A stretch of 64,000 bases of DNA from Pirellulimonas nuda (GTDB taxonomy: Bacteria; Planctomycetota; Planctomycetia; Pirellulales; Lacipirellulaceae), in contig NZ_CP036291.1 in the NCBI RefSeq assembly GCF_007750855.1, forward strand, positions 6,236,905-6,300,904, in the 5' to 3' direction. Below, piece by piece: positions 1 through 8,602 of the stretch; positions within the stretch are counted from its first letter, which is position 1, and each line of letters starts with the position of its first letter. The translations under genes were made by a program, and so were the position numbers. The notes beneath the pieces are model-generated. The model did not search any database and was not told the origin of the DNA. It was given only the letters and a program-made list of their open reading frames with translations.

Positions 1-2
1 CC

Positions 3-1697
3 GAGATCGGCCGCACCGCCCAGGGGCAGCCCGTGCTGGCGCTCACGGTCGGCGGGCCGCAGGCCGACAGCCGCCCCGGCGTGCTGGTGGTGGCCCCGCA
101 GGGAGACCTGCTTTACCAGAGCGAGCTGGCGCTGCGGCTGGTCAAACGCCTCGACGGCGTGGTCGCCCAAGACGACTCGGTCACGTTCTACGTGATCCCC
201 TACCCCTCGCCGGACGCCACGCAGAGCCGCCTCGGCAAGCTCGACGCGCAGCGCTCGACCAACACCCGTCCGACCGACGACGACCGCGACGGCGCCGTGG
301 ACGAAGACCCCTCGGAAGACCTGAACGCCGACGGCGCCATCACCCAGATGCGCGTCGCCGACCCCGCCGGCGAGTACCTGCCCCTCCCCGCCGAGCCCCG
401 GCTGATGGTCAAGGCCGACCCGGCCCGCGGCGAGCGTGGCGCCTACCGGCTGCTGAGCGAAGGGATCGACAACGACCACGACGAGCTGTGGAACGAAGAC
501 CCCGCCGGCGGGGTCGACCTGAACCGCAACTTTACGTTCGAGTACCCCTACTTCACGGCCGGCGCCGGCCCGAACCAGGTGAGCGAGCCGGAGAGCCGCG
601 CGGTGGCCGACTTCGCCTTTGACCACCCCAACATCTTCTTGGTGGTAACGCTGGGGCCGCAGGACAACCTCACGAGCCCCTGGAAAGCGGGGTCGGGCAA
701 CGAGCGGATCAAGCGGACGCCCCCCAAGCCGGACGCCGACGCCTACGAGGCGCTCTCTAAGAAGTTCTTGGAAGGCTTCGACAAGAAGCACGCGCCGAGC
801 TCGGCCAAGCTGGACGGCTCGTTCACCGGTTGGGCGTACTACCACTACGGACGTTGGACGTTGGCGACGCCGGGGTGGTGGATCGATTGCTTGAAAGCAT
901 CCAAGGACGATCAGGCCTCGAAGGGGCCGGAAGGAGAGGACAAGAGCAACGGCGACAGCGACGCCGACCCCAATCCCGATCCCGACAAAGAAGACGACAA
1001 GGGCGCCGACAAAGGGCCCGACGCCGAGGAAAAGCCCGACGCCAAGGAAAAGACCGGCGCCGAGGAAAAGACCGGAGAGAACACGGACAAGAAGCCACAG
1101 TCCTCCGCAACCGGCTCCAAGAAAGAACCGGAAGACAAGCGGCTAGAGCCCGAGCGCTTCGAGCTTAAGTGGCTCGACGAGCACGACGCCGAGGCGTTCG
1201 CCGCCTGGACCAAGGTGGACCACCCCGATTTCCCCGGCAAGGCAGTCGAGGTGGGGGGGGTAAAGCCCTACGCGGTCGCCCCGGAGTTCGACTCGCTCGA
1301 CGCGCTGGCGGACGCCCACGCCAAGTTTCTTGGCGAAGTGCTCGCCATGCGGCCGCGGCTCAAGCTGGTCGACACGCGGGTCGAAGAACTGGGCGCCGGC
1401 GTCTGCCGTATCACGACCAAGGTGCTGAACGACGGGCTGCTGCCGACCGTTTCGCAGATGGGGGAGACCTCCGGCAAGCTGCAGCGGCTGCAGGTCGAGC
1501 TGACCGGGCCCGAAGGGACGCAGGTGCTGGCCGGTCCGCTGCGGCAGCGTGTGGCGCGGCTCGGCGCGGGCGCCTCGGCCGAACACACCTGGCTGGTGCG
1601 GATCTCCGACGGCGACGCGGCGCGCTTCCACCTGAAGTGCGGCGAGCCCTCGGTCGGGTTTGTCGAGCAGGACTGCGACGCCGCAACGGAGAAGTAG
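3..1697 (+). CDS. M14 carboxypeptidase-like protein, catalytically degenerate, 5' end outside the window
   Basis: The frame is open to the left edge, so the true start lies outside; an internal GTG sits at 33. The fold assignment rests on clear similarity to the next gene: the motif DLNRNF, shared EF-hand-like Asp loops (DDDRDGAVDEDP, DLNADGAI, DNDHDELWNEDP) and a shared closing beta domain. Compared with that neighbour, the HxxE zinc pair, the distal zinc-ligand His (TLGPQDN where the neighbour has SYHNTGG) and the catalytic Glu (ATPGWW where it has FTNELN) are all absent. An Asp/Glu/Lys-rich insert lies at about residues 300-375 counted from position 33. It is probably exported and probably not a peptidase; binding or a structural role is inferred. 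Confidence 0.75.
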   Translation, partial: EIGRTAQGQPVLALTVGGPQADSRPGVLVVAPQGDLLYQSELALRLVKRLDGVVAQDDSVTFYVIPYPSPDATQSRLGKLDAQRSTNTRPTDDDRDGAVDEDPSEDLNADGAITQMRVADPAGEYLPLPAEPRLMVKADPARGERGAYRLLSEGIDNDHDELWNEDPAGGVDLNRNFTFEYPYFTAGAGPNQVSEPESRAVADFAFDHPNIFLVVTLGPQDNLTSPWKAGSGNERIKRTPPKPDADAYEALSKKFLEGFDKKHAPSSAKLDGSFTGWAYYHYGRWTLATPGWWIDCLKASKDDQASKGPEGEDKSNGDSDADPNPDPDKEDDKGADKGPDAEEKPDAKEKTGAEEKTGENTDKKPQSSATGSKKEPEDKRLEPERFELKWLDEHDAEAFAAWTKVDHPDFPGKAVEVGGVKPYAVAPEFDSLDALADAHAKFLGEVLAMRPRLKLVDTRVEELGAGVCRITTKVLNDGLLPTVSQMGETSGKLQRLQVELTGPEGTQVLAGPLRQRVARLGAGASAEHTWLVRISDGDAARFHLKCGEPSVGFVEQDCDAATEK

Positions 1698-1725
1698 CGA
1701 GCACCACCAACGCGAGCGCCCCGTC

Positions 1726-1777
1726 TCAGCAACCGGGCGTCCGAAGTTCGAAACGGCGAAAAACGTCCGGTTGCTGA
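1726..1777. repeat. 15-bp inverted repeat between the two M14 genes
   Basis: The arms 1726-1740 and 1763-1777 pair at 14 of 15 positions, with a small inner hairpin in the loop. It sits between two co-directional genes and has no T-run, so a transcript-processing or attenuation role is only a guess. Confidence 0.5.
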
Positions 1778-1831
1778 CGCTGCCGGCCCCACAACGCAAA
1801 CCGTAGTCGCAACCAGCGACCGCATGACGCC

Positions 1832-3610
1832 ATGATCCTGCAGCTCCGCAACGCGTTCCACCTCGCCGCGCTGGCGTTCTTTCCGCTCGCCTGCGGCGCG
1901 GCCCCCTACCAACCGCTGGGGGCGCCGGTCGACCCGCAAGTCTCTGCTCAGTGGAACTTCTACCGCAGCTACGACGAGGCCACCGGGCTGCTCAAGCAGC
2001 TTGCCGCGGCGCACCCGGAGGTCTGCCGGCTGCAGAGCGTTGGCAAGTCGCACCAGGGGCGCGAGCTGTGGGTGCTGACGATCACCGACCAGGCGGGCGC
2101 GCCAGAGACGGAGGCCGAGCGGCCCGCGTTCTGGATCGACGGCGGCATCCACGCCAACGAGGTCCAGGCGGTCGACGTGGTGCTGTACACCGCTTGGTTT
2201 CTGTGCGAGTCGCGCGGCCGCAACGCGATGGTCGACCGCCTGCTCAGCGAGCGGGTCTTCTACCTGATGCCGATGATGAGCCCCGACTCGCGCGCCGCCC
2301 ACATGGAGAACCCCAACACCACCCACTCCCCCCGCAGCGGGCAGGCGCCGATCGACAACGACCGCGACGGGCTGGTGAACGAAGACCCGGCCGACGACCT
2401 CGACGGCGACGGCCACATCACGCAGATGCGTGTGGCCGACCCCAACGGCCGCTGGAAGCCCGACCCGGACTTCCCCCAGTTGATGGTCCGCGCCAAGCCG
2501 GACGAGGCGGGCTCGTACCGGATGCTCGACGCAGAAGGGATCGACAACGACGGCGACGGGCTGGTCAACGAAGACGGCGACGGGCACTACGACCCCAACC
2601 GCGACTGGGCCTGGCAGTGGCAGCCCGATTACGTGCAACGCGGCGCCCACCGCTACCCGTTCAGCCTGCCGGAGAACCGCGCCGTCGCCGACTTCATCGC
2701 GGCCCACCCCCACATCGGCGGCGCCCAGAGCTACCACAACACGGGCGGCATGATCCTCCGCGGGCCGGGGTCGAAGAGCGACCGCTGGCCCGGCGAAGAC
2801 ATCGCCGTGTACGACCGGCTCGCCGAGAAGGGGACGCAGATGCTCCCCGGGTACCGCTACATCAACACCGCCGAAGAGCTGTACGAGGTATGGGGGGGCG
2901 AGACCGATTGGCTGTACGGCATGCAGGGGATCTTCGCCTTCACCAACGAGCTGAACACCCCGTTCAACATGTTCCGCGAGAAGCCGGCCGCGGGGAACTG
3001 GTTCGGCAGCCCCACGGACCAGCACCGCTTCGACAAGCTGCTGCTCCTGGGCGACGGCTTCGTGCCCTGGCACGAGGTCGATCACCCCCAGTACGGCAAG
3101 ATCGAGGTCGGCGGCCAGAAGAAGACCTGGGGCCGGCAGCCGCCGTCGTTCCTGCTGGAAGAAGAGTGCCACCGCAACATGGCCTTCACCCTGTTCCACG
3201 CAGACGAGATGGCCCTGGTGCAGGTCGACGCGCTGAGCGTCGAGCCCCTGCCCGGGGGGCTGCTTGCCGGGGGTCTGCGGCAGGTGACCGCCACGATCGT
3301 CAACAACAAGCTCACCCCGACCCGCTCGCGGCACGACCTGGCGAACAAGATCACCCCCGACGACCGCGCTGAGTTGCGTGGCCAAGGGTTGACCGTGATC
3401 ACCGCGATGACCAGTGATTCCCCCTACTTCGAAGACGCCGCGTCCGTCCGCCGCGACCCAGCCAACGTACGCATCGATCGCGTCGGCTCGCGCCAACCGG
3501 TTTATGTCCGCTGGCTGGTCGAGGGCGAAGGAGAAATCACCGTCACCGTGCGTTCGACCAAAGGTGGCGTCGCGACCGCGGAGAGCGATGGGGCGACGGA
3601 TGCAAGCTAA
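1832..3610 (+). CDS. Secreted M14 zinc carboxypeptidase with EF-hand-like loops
   Basis: The 592-residue protein starts with a signal peptide-like segment (MILQLRNAFHLAALAFFPLACGAA). The peptidase core is intact: HANE supplies His and Glu zinc ligands (about residue 110), DPNRDW is the substrate-binding Asn-Arg region, SYHNTGG supplies the second His, and FTNELN the catalytic Glu. Inserted in the core are Asp-rich loops resembling EF-hands (DNDRDGLVNEDP, DLDGDGHI, DNDGDGLVNED), likely binding calcium. A beta-rich domain closes the protein. The substrate is unknown; family members remove C-terminal residues from peptides or murein peptides. It lies downstream of a degenerate paralogue and overlaps the region where the next gene starts. 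Confidence 0.85.
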   Translation: MILQLRNAFHLAALAFFPLACGAAPYQPLGAPVDPQVSAQWNFYRSYDEATGLLKQLAAAHPEVCRLQSVGKSHQGRELWVLTITDQAGAPETEAERPAFWIDGGIHANEVQAVDVVLYTAWFLCESRGRNAMVDRLLSERVFYLMPMMSPDSRAAHMENPNTTHSPRSGQAPIDNDRDGLVNEDPADDLDGDGHITQMRVADPNGRWKPDPDFPQLMVRAKPDEAGSYRMLDAEGIDNDGDGLVNEDGDGHYDPNRDWAWQWQPDYVQRGAHRYPFSLPENRAVADFIAAHPHIGGAQSYHNTGGMILRGPGSKSDRWPGEDIAVYDRLAEKGTQMLPGYRYINTAEELYEVWGGETDWLYGMQGIFAFTNELNTPFNMFREKPAAGNWFGSPTDQHRFDKLLLLGDGFVPWHEVDHPQYGKIEVGGQKKTWGRQPPSFLLEEECHRNMAFTLFHADEMALVQVDALSVEPLPGGLLAGGLRQVTATIVNNKLTPTRSRHDLANKITPDDRAELRGQGLTVITAMTSDSPYFEDAASVRRDPANVRIDRVGSRQPVYVRWLVEGEGEITVTVRSTKGGVATAESDGATDAS

Positions 3611-3617
3611 CCGAAGC

Positions 3618-6257
3618 ATGACGCAAACAGCGCTCGGGATCGCGCTGGCGGTGGCGGTAGCGATCGCCGGCCCCGCGCGGGGGGACGATCCGCCCCCCGA
3701 GGCTGGCCCGCCGAAGGTCGCAATGTCCGACGCGATCCCGGCCGAGAATGCCGCGTCAGACCCGCCCCATGCCGACGCGTCAGAAGCCGACGCGCCCAAA
3801 ACAGCAGTGGACCCGCCCGCAGCGGCCGTCCCGCCGCCAGGGCCCGTCGTCATCGAAGACGTGCTGCTGCTCCCCAAGGTGGGAGACTACGCGCGGGCGG
3901 CGCTCCACCGTGACCCGGTTGAGGCCGCGATCGCCACGGGCGCCTGGCAGACCCCCAAGGCGGGCGACAAGGTGACCGACACGTTCGGCGCTGAGCGTCA
4001 GTGGCGCCCCGTGCGCATCAGCGGCAAGACCGGGCTGGTCGACCCCGCGGCGCCGGGGGGCTACGCGCTGGCGTCGGTCGAGTCGCCCCAGCGCCGCTTG
4101 GTGATCCTCGAAGCAACCGGCCACGCCGCTGTTTGTGTCAACGGCGAGTGGCGTACGGGCGATCCCTACGCGCTGGGCTGGTTGCGGCTGCCGATCGAGC
4201 TCGAGCAGGGCCAGAACGAGCTGCTGTTCCACGTCGCGGCGCCGGGGTTCCGAGCGAAGCTGGTCGCGCCCCCCAGCGACTGCTTCTTGATCCCCGAAGA
4301 CGCGACGCTACCCGACCTAGTAGAGGGCGAGGCGCAACCGCTGCTGGCCGCCGTGCCGGTAGTGAACGCCACCACCGCGCCACTGGTGGGGGCCGAGATT
4401 GTTTGCGAAACACCCGGCGGTGGGGTCAGCGTGGCGACGCTGCCGCGGATCGAGCCCCTGTCGGTATTCAAGGCGCCCGTCGAGCTGACCCCCGACCCGT
4501 GGAAGTACGAGCCCACCCGCATCCGCGTGCTGGTGCGTACGAAGGCCCGGGAGGACGAACCCTCGAAATCGCTGGCCGAGTCGTGGGTGAGCGTCGAGCA
4601 CGCCGCGGCGGGGGGCCCGCAGGTCCGCACCTTCCGCAGCGAGATCGACAACAGCGTGCAGCGCTACGCCGTGAGCCCCGCCACCTCCGCGCCCAACCAG
4701 GCCGGCGAGGCGGGCGCTATCGTCGCCCTGCACGGGCTGGGCGTCCCCTGCGATGAGTTCCTAGAAAACTACCAGGCCAAGCCCTGGGCCAGCGTCGTCT
4801 GCCCAGAGAACCGCCGCCCCTACGGCTTCGACTGGGAAGACTGGGGCGCGCGTTCGGCGGTCGAAGCCCTGGCCGACGCCCAGCAGCGTTTTGAGTTCGA
4901 CCCGCGGCGCGTCTACCTCACCGGCCATGGGGTCGGCGGGCACGGCGCCTGGCACCTGGCGGCGAGCCAGCCCGGCCGGTTCGCCGCGGTCGGACCCAGC
5001 GGCGGTTGGATCAGCTTCAAGAGCTACGGCGGCGCCCTCGACCTCGAGACCCCTACCCCCGTTCAGGCGATGCTGGCCCGCGCCGCGGCGCCAAGCGACA
5101 CGCTGCGGCTGGTGCGCAACCTCGCCCCGCTGGGCGTGTACGTGCTGCACGGCGAGCAGGACGACCGCACCCCCGTGGCCCAGAGCCGGTACATGCGCGG
5201 CAGGCTCGGCGAGTTCCACACCGACTTCGCCTACCGCGAGCAAGCGGGCGCCGGCGCGTGGTGGGGCCCCTCCTGCTGCGACTGGCCCGCGATGATGCGG
5301 TTCTTCGAAGACCGCTCCCGCCGCGAGCCGGGCAGCGCCGCGACGGTCGACTTCACCACCATCAACCCCGGCGCGTCCGCCACGATGGATTGGGTCACCA
5401 TCGCGATGCAGCAGCAGCAGTTCGAGCCGAGCCGTGTGGTGCTGGAGCGCGTCGTCGACCAACGCCTCATCAAGGGCCGCACAGAGAACGTGGCGTCGCT
5501 GGGGATCGACCTGGCGGGCCTCCCCCCCGGCGCGCCGGTCGGCATCGCAATCGACGGCGGCCAGCGGGTCGTGGTCCCTTGGCCCGGCGACCAAACCAAG
5601 GTGTGGCTCGTCCGCCAGAGCGACGGCGCCTGGCGACACGAAGACGCCCCCAGCGCCTCCGAGAAGAACCCCGAGCGCTACGGCGGCCTCAAGGCCGTGT
5701 TCGACCGCAACCCGCTGCTAGTGTACGGGACCGCGGGCACGCCCCAAGAGAACGCTTGGGCGCAGAACAAAGCGCGGCTCGACAGCGAGACGTTTTGGTA
5801 CCGCGGCAACGGCTCGCTAGAAGTCGTGCCTGACACCCAGCTCGCCGGGCTCGAAGACCGCAACCGCAACGTGGTGCTGTACGGCAACCGCGACACCAAC
5901 AAGGCGTGGCCCCGGCTGGTGCCGAGCCGCGACTTCGACCTCCGCGCGGGCTACATGCGGCTCGGGCTGAGCCCCCGGCGCCAAGAGTCGGTGGCCGGCC
6001 TCAGCGTGCTGGCCGTTCAGCCCCGCGTCGGCAGCGCCAAGGCGTTGGTGGGCATGATCGGCGGGACCGACCTGGAGGGCATGCGGGGCACGAGCCGGCT
6101 GCGCTACTTCTTCGCCGGCGCCGGCTTCCCCGACCTGCTGGCGTTCGGCCCCAAGACGCTGGTGGAAGGAGAAAAGGACGTCCGCGCCACGGGCTTCTTC
6201 GGCCCCCGCTGGTCCGCCGAGCCGAGCGAGATCGTCTGGCGTGACTTGGCTCTGTAG
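3618..6257 (+). CDS. Secreted alpha/beta hydrolase-fold protein lacking the catalytic Ser and His
   Basis: The ATG at 3618 is chosen because a signal peptide follows directly (MTQTALGIALAVAVAIAG); an ATG at 3600 overlapping the stop of the previous gene is the alternative. The product is 879 residues. The central third is a prolyl-oligopeptidase/PHB-depolymerase-type alpha/beta hydrolase domain: ALHGLG oxyanion region, DPRRVYLTG strand, and LHGEQDDRTP with the acid. The nucleophile elbow reads GHGVGG instead of GHSxGG, with Gly at about residue 438, and the region that normally gives the catalytic His reads GAGAWWG. Both residues being absent predicts no hydrolase activity. It likely belongs to the same transcription unit as the M14 genes. 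Confidence 0.8.
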   Translation: MTQTALGIALAVAVAIAGPARGDDPPPEAGPPKVAMSDAIPAENAASDPPHADASEADAPKTAVDPPAAAVPPPGPVVIEDVLLLPKVGDYARAALHRDPVEAAIATGAWQTPKAGDKVTDTFGAERQWRPVRISGKTGLVDPAAPGGYALASVESPQRRLVILEATGHAAVCVNGEWRTGDPYALGWLRLPIELEQGQNELLFHVAAPGFRAKLVAPPSDCFLIPEDATLPDLVEGEAQPLLAAVPVVNATTAPLVGAEIVCETPGGGVSVATLPRIEPLSVFKAPVELTPDPWKYEPTRIRVLVRTKAREDEPSKSLAESWVSVEHAAAGGPQVRTFRSEIDNSVQRYAVSPATSAPNQAGEAGAIVALHGLGVPCDEFLENYQAKPWASVVCPENRRPYGFDWEDWGARSAVEALADAQQRFEFDPRRVYLTGHGVGGHGAWHLAASQPGRFAAVGPSGGWISFKSYGGALDLETPTPVQAMLARAAAPSDTLRLVRNLAPLGVYVLHGEQDDRTPVAQSRYMRGRLGEFHTDFAYREQAGAGAWWGPSCCDWPAMMRFFEDRSRREPGSAATVDFTTINPGASATMDWVTIAMQQQQFEPSRVVLERVVDQRLIKGRTENVASLGIDLAGLPPGAPVGIAIDGGQRVVVPWPGDQTKVWLVRQSDGAWRHEDAPSASEKNPERYGGLKAVFDRNPLLVYGTAGTPQENAWAQNKARLDSETFWYRGNGSLEVVPDTQLAGLEDRNRNVVLYGNRDTNKAWPRLVPSRDFDLRAGYMRLGLSPRRQESVAGLSVLAVQPRVGSAKALVGMIGGTDLEGMRGTSRLRYFFAGAGFPDLLAFGPKTLVEGEKDVRATGFFGPRWSAEPSEIVWRDLAL

Positions 6258-6589
6258 GTTGGCCGCGCTCTTCAAGCCGACGGAAAGAGGGGAACCGCCA
6301 AGACGCCAAGACGGACGAGAGACTGTTGACCGGATTACAGGATTGGGCCGGATCGACAGGATGAAGTTCTAGAATACATCCGTTCGACGGGCCGGCTGGG
6401 GATTCACTACCGCTCGTTGAAGAATTGAGTCCCGTGAATCTTGATGTTCTCGTCATGCAGCCCACTTTCCGTCCGTCTTGGCGCGTCCTTGGCGCTCTTG
6501 GCGTCGTGGCGGTTTAATCTTCGTTCGTCCGTCGCCGCGTCTGGGCGGTTTTCTTCCTTTCGCGCTGCCGAGCGGTTAGACTGCCCCGC
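6258..6589. other. 332-base intergenic region made largely of dispersed repeats
   Basis: No coding potential. It contains the inverted repeat at 6293-6514 and, inside it near 6340-6365, a quasi-periodic stretch built on the words ggattacaggatt and ggatcgacaggatg. Any tmk promoter would lie in the last 60 bases, but none is recognisable. Confidence 0.6.
6293..6514. repeat. Dispersed inverted repeat with CCGCCAAGACGCCAAG-type arms
   Basis: The left arm, 6293-6321, carries the words accgccaagacgccaag and acggac. The right arm, 6471-6514, is its complement with one extra internal unit (gtccgtcttgg, ccttggcgctcttggcg, gtggcggtt). The arms enclose about 150 bases. The quasi-repeated 'cgccaag' unit and the paired-arm layout recall the repeats at 14347-14473 and 43961-44092. 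Confidence 0.7.
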
Positions 6590-7210
6590 ATGTTTTTCTC
6601 CTTTGACGGCGTTGACGGCGCCGGGAAATCGACGCAGCTCCGGCTGTTCTGCCAGTGGCTCCGCGACCAGGGGCGCGACGTGGTCGAGTGCCGCGACCCG
6701 GGCAGCACCCCGCTGGGCGAACGGCTGCGCGAGGTGCTGCTGCACTCCGGCGAGGAGACGCCCATCGACCGCCGGGCCGAGATGTTCTTGTACATGGCCG
6801 CCCGGGCGCAGCTGGTTGAGCAGGTGATCCGCCCGGCGCTCGAAGCCGGCAGCGTCGTGGTGAGCGACCGCTACGTGCTGGCCAACATCGTCTACCAGGC
6901 GTACGCCGGCGGGCTCGGCGTCGAGACGGTCCGCGCGGTGGGCGAGGCGGCCATCGCGGGGGTCCGGCCCGACTGTGTGTTCGTGCTCGACCTCGACCCG
7001 GAGCTGGCCGACGCGCGCATCGACCGCCAACGCGACCGCATGGAACAAGCGGGCGCCGAGTTCCGCGAGAAGCTCAGGGTGGGGTTCCTCGCCGAAGCGG
7101 CCCTCGACCCCGCCCGGCTGCACGTGGTGAGCGCCGCCGGCGCTATCGAAGAAGTCCACGCCCAGATCCGCCAGATCGCCAGCGATTCCATGGCGAGCCG
7201 TCGGCGTTAG
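6590..7210 (+). CDS. tmk: Thymidylate kinase
   Basis: This 206-residue cytosolic enzyme phosphorylates dTMP to dTDP with ATP. The P-loop is GVDGAGKST at residues 7-15, the DR motif is in SDRYVLANIVYQ, and the lid region is Arg-rich (RQRDRME). Length and motif order are typical of bacterial Tmk. The ATG at 6590 immediately precedes the first beta strand, so the start is secure. The last codons (M-A-S-R-R-R) and the TAG stop lie inside a dispersed repeat copy at 7192-7220, so the native C-terminus may have been altered by the insertion. Confidence 0.95.
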   Translation: MFFSFDGVDGAGKSTQLRLFCQWLRDQGRDVVECRDPGSTPLGERLREVLLHSGEETPIDRRAEMFLYMAARAQLVEQVIRPALEAGSVVVSDRYVLANIVYQAYAGGLGVETVRAVGEAAIAGVRPDCVFVLDLDPELADARIDRQRDRMEQAGAEFREKLRVGFLAEAALDPARLHVVSAAGAIEEVHAQIRQIASDSMASRRR

Positions 7211-7328
7211 CCGTCGGAGTTTTGGCCGGGGTGGAGTGATGACGCGCAGCGCGTGCAGCCCGACGCGTGCAGCCCGGCGGGGCAATCCTAGCGGCGGACG
7301 CTCCGGCGGCTTACGCCGACGGCTCGCC
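7192..7328. repeat. Paired repeat copies that supply the stop codons of tmk and popT
   Basis: Copy one is 7192-7220 (word ggcgagccgtcggcgttagc). Copy two is 7301-7328 in inverted orientation (ggcttacgccgacggctcgc). Copy one encodes the end of tmk with its TAG; copy two, read on the other strand, encodes the end of popT with its TAA. Together they can form a long stem between two converging genes and may act as a bidirectional terminator. The same sequence recurs at 50507-50534 and 50572-50599. Confidence 0.85.
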
Positions 7329-8279
7329 TTCGTGGGGGGCCGGCGCGGGTCCCACGGCGCCCAGCCACTGCAGGCCGAGCACCAGCAGCAGCCCCGCGGC
7401 CGCCAGCGCGATGTACAGCAGCGACTCGCCGTCGAGCGTGGTCGGCCAGTACGGCTCGAACGTCTTCTGTTTGAGCTCCTCGACGGCGGGCGTCAGGTCG
7501 CGTTGCCAGGGCCAGACCATCCGCAGCGAGCCGACCATAAACCCGCACAGCGCCGCCATCGTTACGCTCCAGCAGTTGGCGAGCAGCCAGCGGATCACCC
7601 GGCTAAAAAGCGCCAGCCCAATGGCGCAGCCCGCGGCGAAGACGGCGAGCGTTGCGAGGTCGCCCGTAGTGGCCTCGCCGTGCGGCAGCCCCTTGAGGAT
7701 GCCGGTGATCTGTTCGTACTTGCCCAGCAGCAGCAAGATGTAGGCGCCGCTGATGCCGGGAAGGATCATGGCGCAGATCGCGATCGCGCCGCAGAAGAAG
7801 GTGTAGGGGAGCCCGGCCGCCGGCTCGACGCGTTCCAGGCCCACCAGCCAGTAGGCGAAGCCGGCCGCGGCAAGGCCAACCACCACCGCCCCCGCGGCGC
7901 CGCCGTGGGTCGCGGGCCGCACCATCGCCAGCACCAGCAGGCTCGATCCGAGGATGAGCCCAAAGAACGCGGCCGAGGTAGCGTTGTGGTGGTGCTCTAA
8001 GAGGTAGTGCATCAACCGCGCGAGGCCCACGACGCCGATGCCGATCCCCGCCCCCAGCGTCGCCAAGAACCGCAGGTCGACGTGCGTTGCCGCATCGGCG
8101 AGCCGACCCTTCAACACCAGGCGGACCGCCTCGCGGTCGAACCGGCTGATTGCGGTGACCAGCCGCTGGTAGATCCCCAGCACCAGCGCGACGGTTCCGC
8201 CGGAGACGCCCGGCACGATGTCGGCGGCGCCCATCAGCAGGCCGCGCAAAATGTTGAGAAAATCGGCGGCGCGTGGCAT
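7311..8279 (-). CDS. popT: DUF368 membrane protein, polyprenyl-phosphate transporter (PopT family)
   Basis: The 322-residue polytopic membrane protein has the DUF368 signature near its N-terminus ([19 protein letters not shown]) and a second copy-like motif later ([15 protein letters not shown]), separated by hydrophobic segments. Members of this family have been shown to recycle undecaprenyl phosphate across the cytoplasmic membrane for cell wall and surface polymer synthesis. Substrate assignment here is by family. The gene converges on tmk; its final codons lie in the 7301-7328 repeat. It is divergent from ispE, which makes the isoprenoid precursors of the same lipid carrier. Confidence 0.88.
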   Translation of the reverse strand: MPRAADFLNILRGLLMGAADIVPGVSGGTVALVLGIYQRLVTAISRFDREAVRLVLKGRLADAATHVDLRFLATLGAGIGIGVVGLARLMHYLLEHHHNATSAAFFGLILGSSLLVLAMVRPATHGGAAGAVVVGLAAAGFAYWLVGLERVEPAAGLPYTFFCGAIAICAMILPGISGAYILLLLGKYEQITGILKGLPHGEATTGDLATLAVFAAGCAIGLALFSRVIRWLLANCWSVTMAALCGFMVGSLRMVWPWQRDLTPAVEELKQKTFEPYWPTTLDGESLLYIALAAAGLLLVLGLQWLGAVGPAPAPHEGEPSA

Positions 8280-8390
8280 GGAGGGCTGGGTGCTGTAGCG
8301 ACGGAGGGAGGGTGGGCGCTAACTATAGCTCATCGCTGGGGGCGGGGCCGAGTCGAGCGGGGGGCAGCGGAAAGTGGGGCGTTTTCCCAC

Positions 8391-8459
8391 GCGCCGGGGG
8401 CGGGGACGCCCCGGATCGCAAGAGCCGCGTGTGAGCCGGGGCGTCCCCGCCCCCGGCGC
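8391..8459. repeat. Perfect 24-bp GC-rich inverted repeat between popT and ispE
   Basis: The arms 8391-8414 and 8436-8459 are exactly complementary and consist of G/C runs (gcgccgggggcgggg with cccccggcgc at the far end). The 21-base loop includes ccgcgtgtg. It lies in the divergent intergenic region, 111 bases from the popT start and 143 bases from the ispE start. It may be a transcript hairpin, a protein-binding palindrome or a mobile repeat copy. Confidence 0.85.
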
Positions 8460-8602
8460 AGCTCGTTCAACCTCAACCCTCGCGCCCCGCCAACCGTGCT
8501 TGCAAAAACATTGACCCACGGCGCCGCAGGCAATAAGATTTTGCTCTGTCAGGAGTTACGGCGCGCAATCGCCCGGCCTGACAACGCCGACCGATTTCCG
8601 TA

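Noticed and set aside
1268-3877. Very long open frame on the minus strand opposite the M14 genes
   Set aside because: It is antisense to well-supported genes, with low-complexity Arg/Val/Gly composition and no domain; high GC removes stop codons in such frames.
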